Source: an uncultured Opitutia bacterium
GTDB lineage: Bacteria > Verrucomicrobiota > Verrucomicrobiae > Opitutales > MB11C04
Length of the DNA: 9,102 nt
Assembly (NCBI GenBank): GCA_913048545.1
Contig: CAJWWH010000068.1
Span: 1 to 9,102, forward strand
Reading direction: 5' to 3'
Below the pieces are notes generated by a model. That model was not told where the DNA came from. It saw only the letters and a program-made list of their open reading frames with translations, and did no database searches. This document shows positions 7,130 to 9,102 of this stretch, piece by piece. The position numbers were made by a program, and so were the translations under genes. Position 1 is the stretch's first letter. Every line of letters begins with the position of its first letter.

Positions 7130-9043
7130 TTACTGGGCCTGTTTGAATTGACTAAGGAATGCCTGGCAGGAAAAACCGACAAACATAGCCATATCCTGAT
7201 CTCCGGGCAGGACGATGACCGGAGACAGGTCGGGCGGTCGTATTTTATGAGCCCGGATGAGGCATCTTTGCATCGCTTTTCTGGCGGCTTTCGCTTTTTT
7301 GCCCAACAATTCGATCGTCCGTGCGGCATGGGTCACCACGATTAAATTTTGGTGCTCTAATTCCTGAATAAGCACGGACAATGCAAGATCCGGTATGCCG
7401 CGTTTGATCAGTGTGTTTGCGGCTTCAATCCGGACTGAAGGCGAGGAGTCACTCAGTGCCTGGTTGAGGGCCTTTTTTGCTTCGTTACCGATCGCTTCTT
7501 TGTGCGCATTCAGTCCGATTGCTCCCCAGTATCGGACTGTTTCATTGTTGGATTGCAGGTTTTTGATCAAGGTTTCTTTCTTTGCAATACCCACTTGCGA
7601 GGCCGCGTTGCGTAAAGTTTGTAAGTCCAAGTTGCCGGATTTCCCCACTTCCCAACCCGAACGGTTTTCAAAAAGTTTCCAGGCTTCATATTCAGGAAGG
7701 AATCCAAGATCCCGGGATTGTTTCAGGTGATTATTCAGTTCCCGGCGCAACCGGCCTAGCACTTTTTGGTGACTAATTTTACCTGCCAGGTTTTTCAGAT
7801 TCTGTGGATCTTTTTTGCAGTCATACAGTTCCTCGACGGGGCGTGTCGGGCCGGCGAAATGCCATTGGGATGAAGTCATTTTTTTGGGGTCGGTCAGGCG
7901 GTAAAATTCATGCCTGATTTCTCCGATATCCGGCCATGCAGTTGGTTGATTGTACCCGAGATGAGGCATATAATTTCGAATATAGAGAAAATTGTGGTCC
8001 CGTACTGAGCGGGCGAGGTCCCGCACTTCATCCACCCGGTCGCGGTGACCGAAAATATACTTTCTTTTTTTGTCATTGTTGGCACCGAGGAAAGGGTTTC
8101 CCTGCATGTGGGAAGGGATTTCCGTTTCGGCGAGATTCAGGACGGTGGGTGCGAAATCCACAAATGCTACCATTCGTCCGGTTTTTGAGCCCGGTTTCCC
8201 CGGGGCGAATTTTTTCCATTTTTCAGGAAAGCGAATCAGTAGGGGAACATGCATGCCACTATCAAGCAATGCCCGCTTGTGCCTCGGCATTCCCGATCCG
8301 TGATCGGAGAAAAAGAACACAATGGTGTCCTCGGCCAGACCATCCTTTTCCAATTGTGCGAGCAGGTTCCCCACCTCCTTGTCCATCGCGGTCACACAGT
8401 CATGAAAACGGGCGACCGTTTTACGAACTATTGGGGTGTCAGGATAGTAGGGAGGGAGAGTGATTTTGGAAGGATCATGGATCTCGTCGTCGGACAGTTT
8501 GGACTGGATTTCATTTTGAAAGCGTTCATATGGCCAGACCATGGACCGGCTTTGGTGGGATGTCATCAGGTTGAAAACCGAAAAGAAGGGCTTCTTTTTG
8601 CCGTCCCGATTGCTCCAGTGTGCATCAGCGGAGTTTTCATTCCATGAACTTGTTATAATATCCTGATAGTTTCCGGAATTGTAGTCGGTTTTTACATTAT
8701 TGCTGGTGTAGTAACCCGCCTTGCGAAGCAGTGCGGGAAACCCCCTCATGTACGCGGGTACCGGAAAACCGGAACGCATTTGCTGAGTACTTAATGTGGG
8801 CGGGTAGCATCCCTGAATCAGGCAGGAGCGTGAAGGAGAACAGACTGGAGCAGAGGCGAACGCATGGCTGTAAAGAACGCTTTCCTTTGCCAAGGCATCA
8901 ATATTGGGAGTGACTGCATCCGGATATCCATAGGCACCCAGAACCGGGCTCATGTCTTCAGCGGTAATCCAGAGAATGTTGGGCTTGGGGAGAGAAAACA
9001 AAAAAGCGGGAAGAATAAAAAGACAGGGAATCGAAAATTTCAT
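7130..9043 (-). CDS. Secreted type I sulfatase with C-terminal HEAT-like repeats
   Basis: This is an exported sulfate-ester hydrolase of the formylglycine class. I prefer the ATG at 9043 because it begins a compact signal peptide (MKFSIPCLFILPAFLFS) directly before KPNILW; an in-frame ATG at 9085, just after a stop, would add 14 residues. Numbered from 9043: acidic pair E29-D30, signature CSPSR (68-72), KTDYN (118-122), H163 in LMTSHQS, D247-H248-G249, and K256 in the PRHKRALLDSG stretch, so the active site is complete. The E-D pair, the KTDYN motif and the DSGMHVP motif resemble the glycan sulfatases abundant in PVC bacteria. After the catalytic part, residues ~474-598 form about three HEAT-like helical repeats, probably for protein or glycan contact. 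Total length is 637 residues. It precedes the GNAT gene by 8 nt. There is no Shine-Dalgarno sequence; a near-palindrome lies immediately upstream of the start. Confidence 0.92.
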   Translation of the reverse strand: MKFSIPCLFILPAFLFSLPKPNILWITAEDMSPVLGAYGYPDAVTPNIDALAKESVLYSHAFASAPVCSPSRSCLIQGCYPPTLSTQQMRSGFPVPAYMRGFPALLRKAGYYTSNNVKTDYNSGNYQDIITSSWNENSADAHWSNRDGKKKPFFSVFNLMTSHQSRSMVWPYERFQNEIQSKLSDDEIHDPSKITLPPYYPDTPIVRKTVARFHDCVTAMDKEVGNLLAQLEKDGLAEDTIVFFFSDHGSGMPRHKRALLDSGMHVPLLIRFPEKWKKFAPGKPGSKTGRMVAFVDFAPTVLNLAETEIPSHMQGNPFLGANNDKKRKYIFGHRDRVDEVRDLARSVRDHNFLYIRNYMPHLGYNQPTAWPDIGEIRHEFYRLTDPKKMTSSQWHFAGPTRPVEELYDCKKDPQNLKNLAGKISHQKVLGRLRRELNNHLKQSRDLGFLPEYEAWKLFENRSGWEVGKSGNLDLQTLRNAASQVGIAKKETLIKNLQSNNETVRYWGAIGLNAHKEAIGNEAKKALNQALSDSSPSVRIEAANTLIKRGIPDLALSVLIQELEHQNLIVVTHAARTIELLGKKAKAARKAMQRCLIRAHKIRPPDLSPVIVLPGDQDMAMFVGFSCQAFLSQFKQAQ

Positions 9044-9045
9044 GA

Positions 9046-9063
9046 TATTAATTAGAATTAATA
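9046..9063. promoter_or_regulatory. 18-bp near-palindrome just upstream of the HEAT-repeat sulfatase start
   Basis: TATTAATT (9046-9053) and AATTAATA (9056-9063) are perfect reverse complements with a 2-nt centre (AG), giving 8-bp arms. It ends 2 nt before the ATG at 9043 on the minus strand, within the otherwise AT-rich stretch 9044-9102. Its symmetry and position fit an operator or a start-proximal regulatory site, and its location outside coding sequence supports 9043 over 9085 as the start. I see no convincing -35/-10 pair here, and AT-rich composition raises the odds of chance symmetry. Confidence 0.35.
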
Positions 9064-9102
9064 GAAAATGATTCGCAATCCTCATTTAAAATTTGAGTAG
9101 AA

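Noticed and set aside
7936..8463. Open frame of 175 codons on the plus strand opposite the HEAT-repeat sulfatase
   Set aside because: The sulfatase on the other strand has all its catalytic motifs in this stretch, while the antisense translation is Pro/Arg/Ser-rich with no recognisable domain.
4704..9043. The two sulfatases as a recent inverted duplication
   Set aside because: They share scattered motifs (PPYYPD, LEKDGLA, RDRVDE) but differ in length, active-site residues and most of the sequence, with no extended nucleotide identity seen by eye, so any duplication is old.
9044..9085. Upstream ATG at 9085 as the start of the HEAT-repeat sulfatase
   Set aside because: It would put a second hydrophobic stretch before the compact signal peptide and place an operator-like palindrome inside the coding sequence. 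I keep it only as an alternative start.

Overview
The window looks like a piece of a marine-type, polysaccharide-degrading bacterium of the PVC group. Verrucomicrobiota (Opitutae-like) is my best guess, with Planctomycetota or Kiritimatiellota possible. This rests on two secreted sulfatases (one with C-terminal HEAT-like repeats), a SASA-type acetylesterase, a tandem GNAT protein of a kind familiar from that group, a moderate G+C content, and near-absence of Shine-Dalgarno sequences. The taxon is an inference, not a read-out.

Layout, left to right. (1) 2-1942 (+): 3' part of an outer-membrane secretin gene whose beginning lies outside the window; it carries an unusual ~300-residue tail after the secretin core. 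(2) 1939-3450 (-): a membrane-anchored FAD-linked oxidase of the VAO type, convergent with the secretin, the two stop codons sharing a TTAA tetranucleotide. (3) 3451-3559: a divergent regulatory region with a good promoter for the oxidase and a 7-bp inverted repeat over the GTG start of the next gene. (4) 3560-4699 and 4704-6173 (+): a two-gene unit of a secreted SASA-type acetylesterase and a secreted sulfatase whose active site departs from the usual pattern. (5) 6177-7121 and 7130-9043 (-): an oppositely oriented unit of a secreted sulfatase with HEAT-like repeats followed 8 nt later by a tandem GNAT acetyltransferase. The two units converge with a 3-nt gap.

Functionally, 3560-9043 reads as part of a locus for dismantling an acetylated and sulfated glycan outside the cytoplasm: the esterase would remove O-acetyl groups and the sulfatases sulfate esters. 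The GNAT protein has no signal peptide and should be cytoplasmic; its substrate is unknown. The oxidase might act on a sugar or sugar lactone, but nothing in the sequence ties it to the glycan. The secretin belongs to an export or pilus machine and is probably unrelated to the glycan genes. No sulfatase-maturating enzyme, glycoside hydrolase, transporter or regulator is present here.

I see no RNA genes, CRISPR arrays, insertion sequences or attachment sites. Apart from 3451-3559 and 9044-9102 the window is essentially all coding. I did not find a clearly new system. The most interesting signals are the degenerate active site of the 4704-6173 sulfatase, the secretin tail, and the inverted repeats sitting directly at the starts of the three secreted glycan-enzyme genes.
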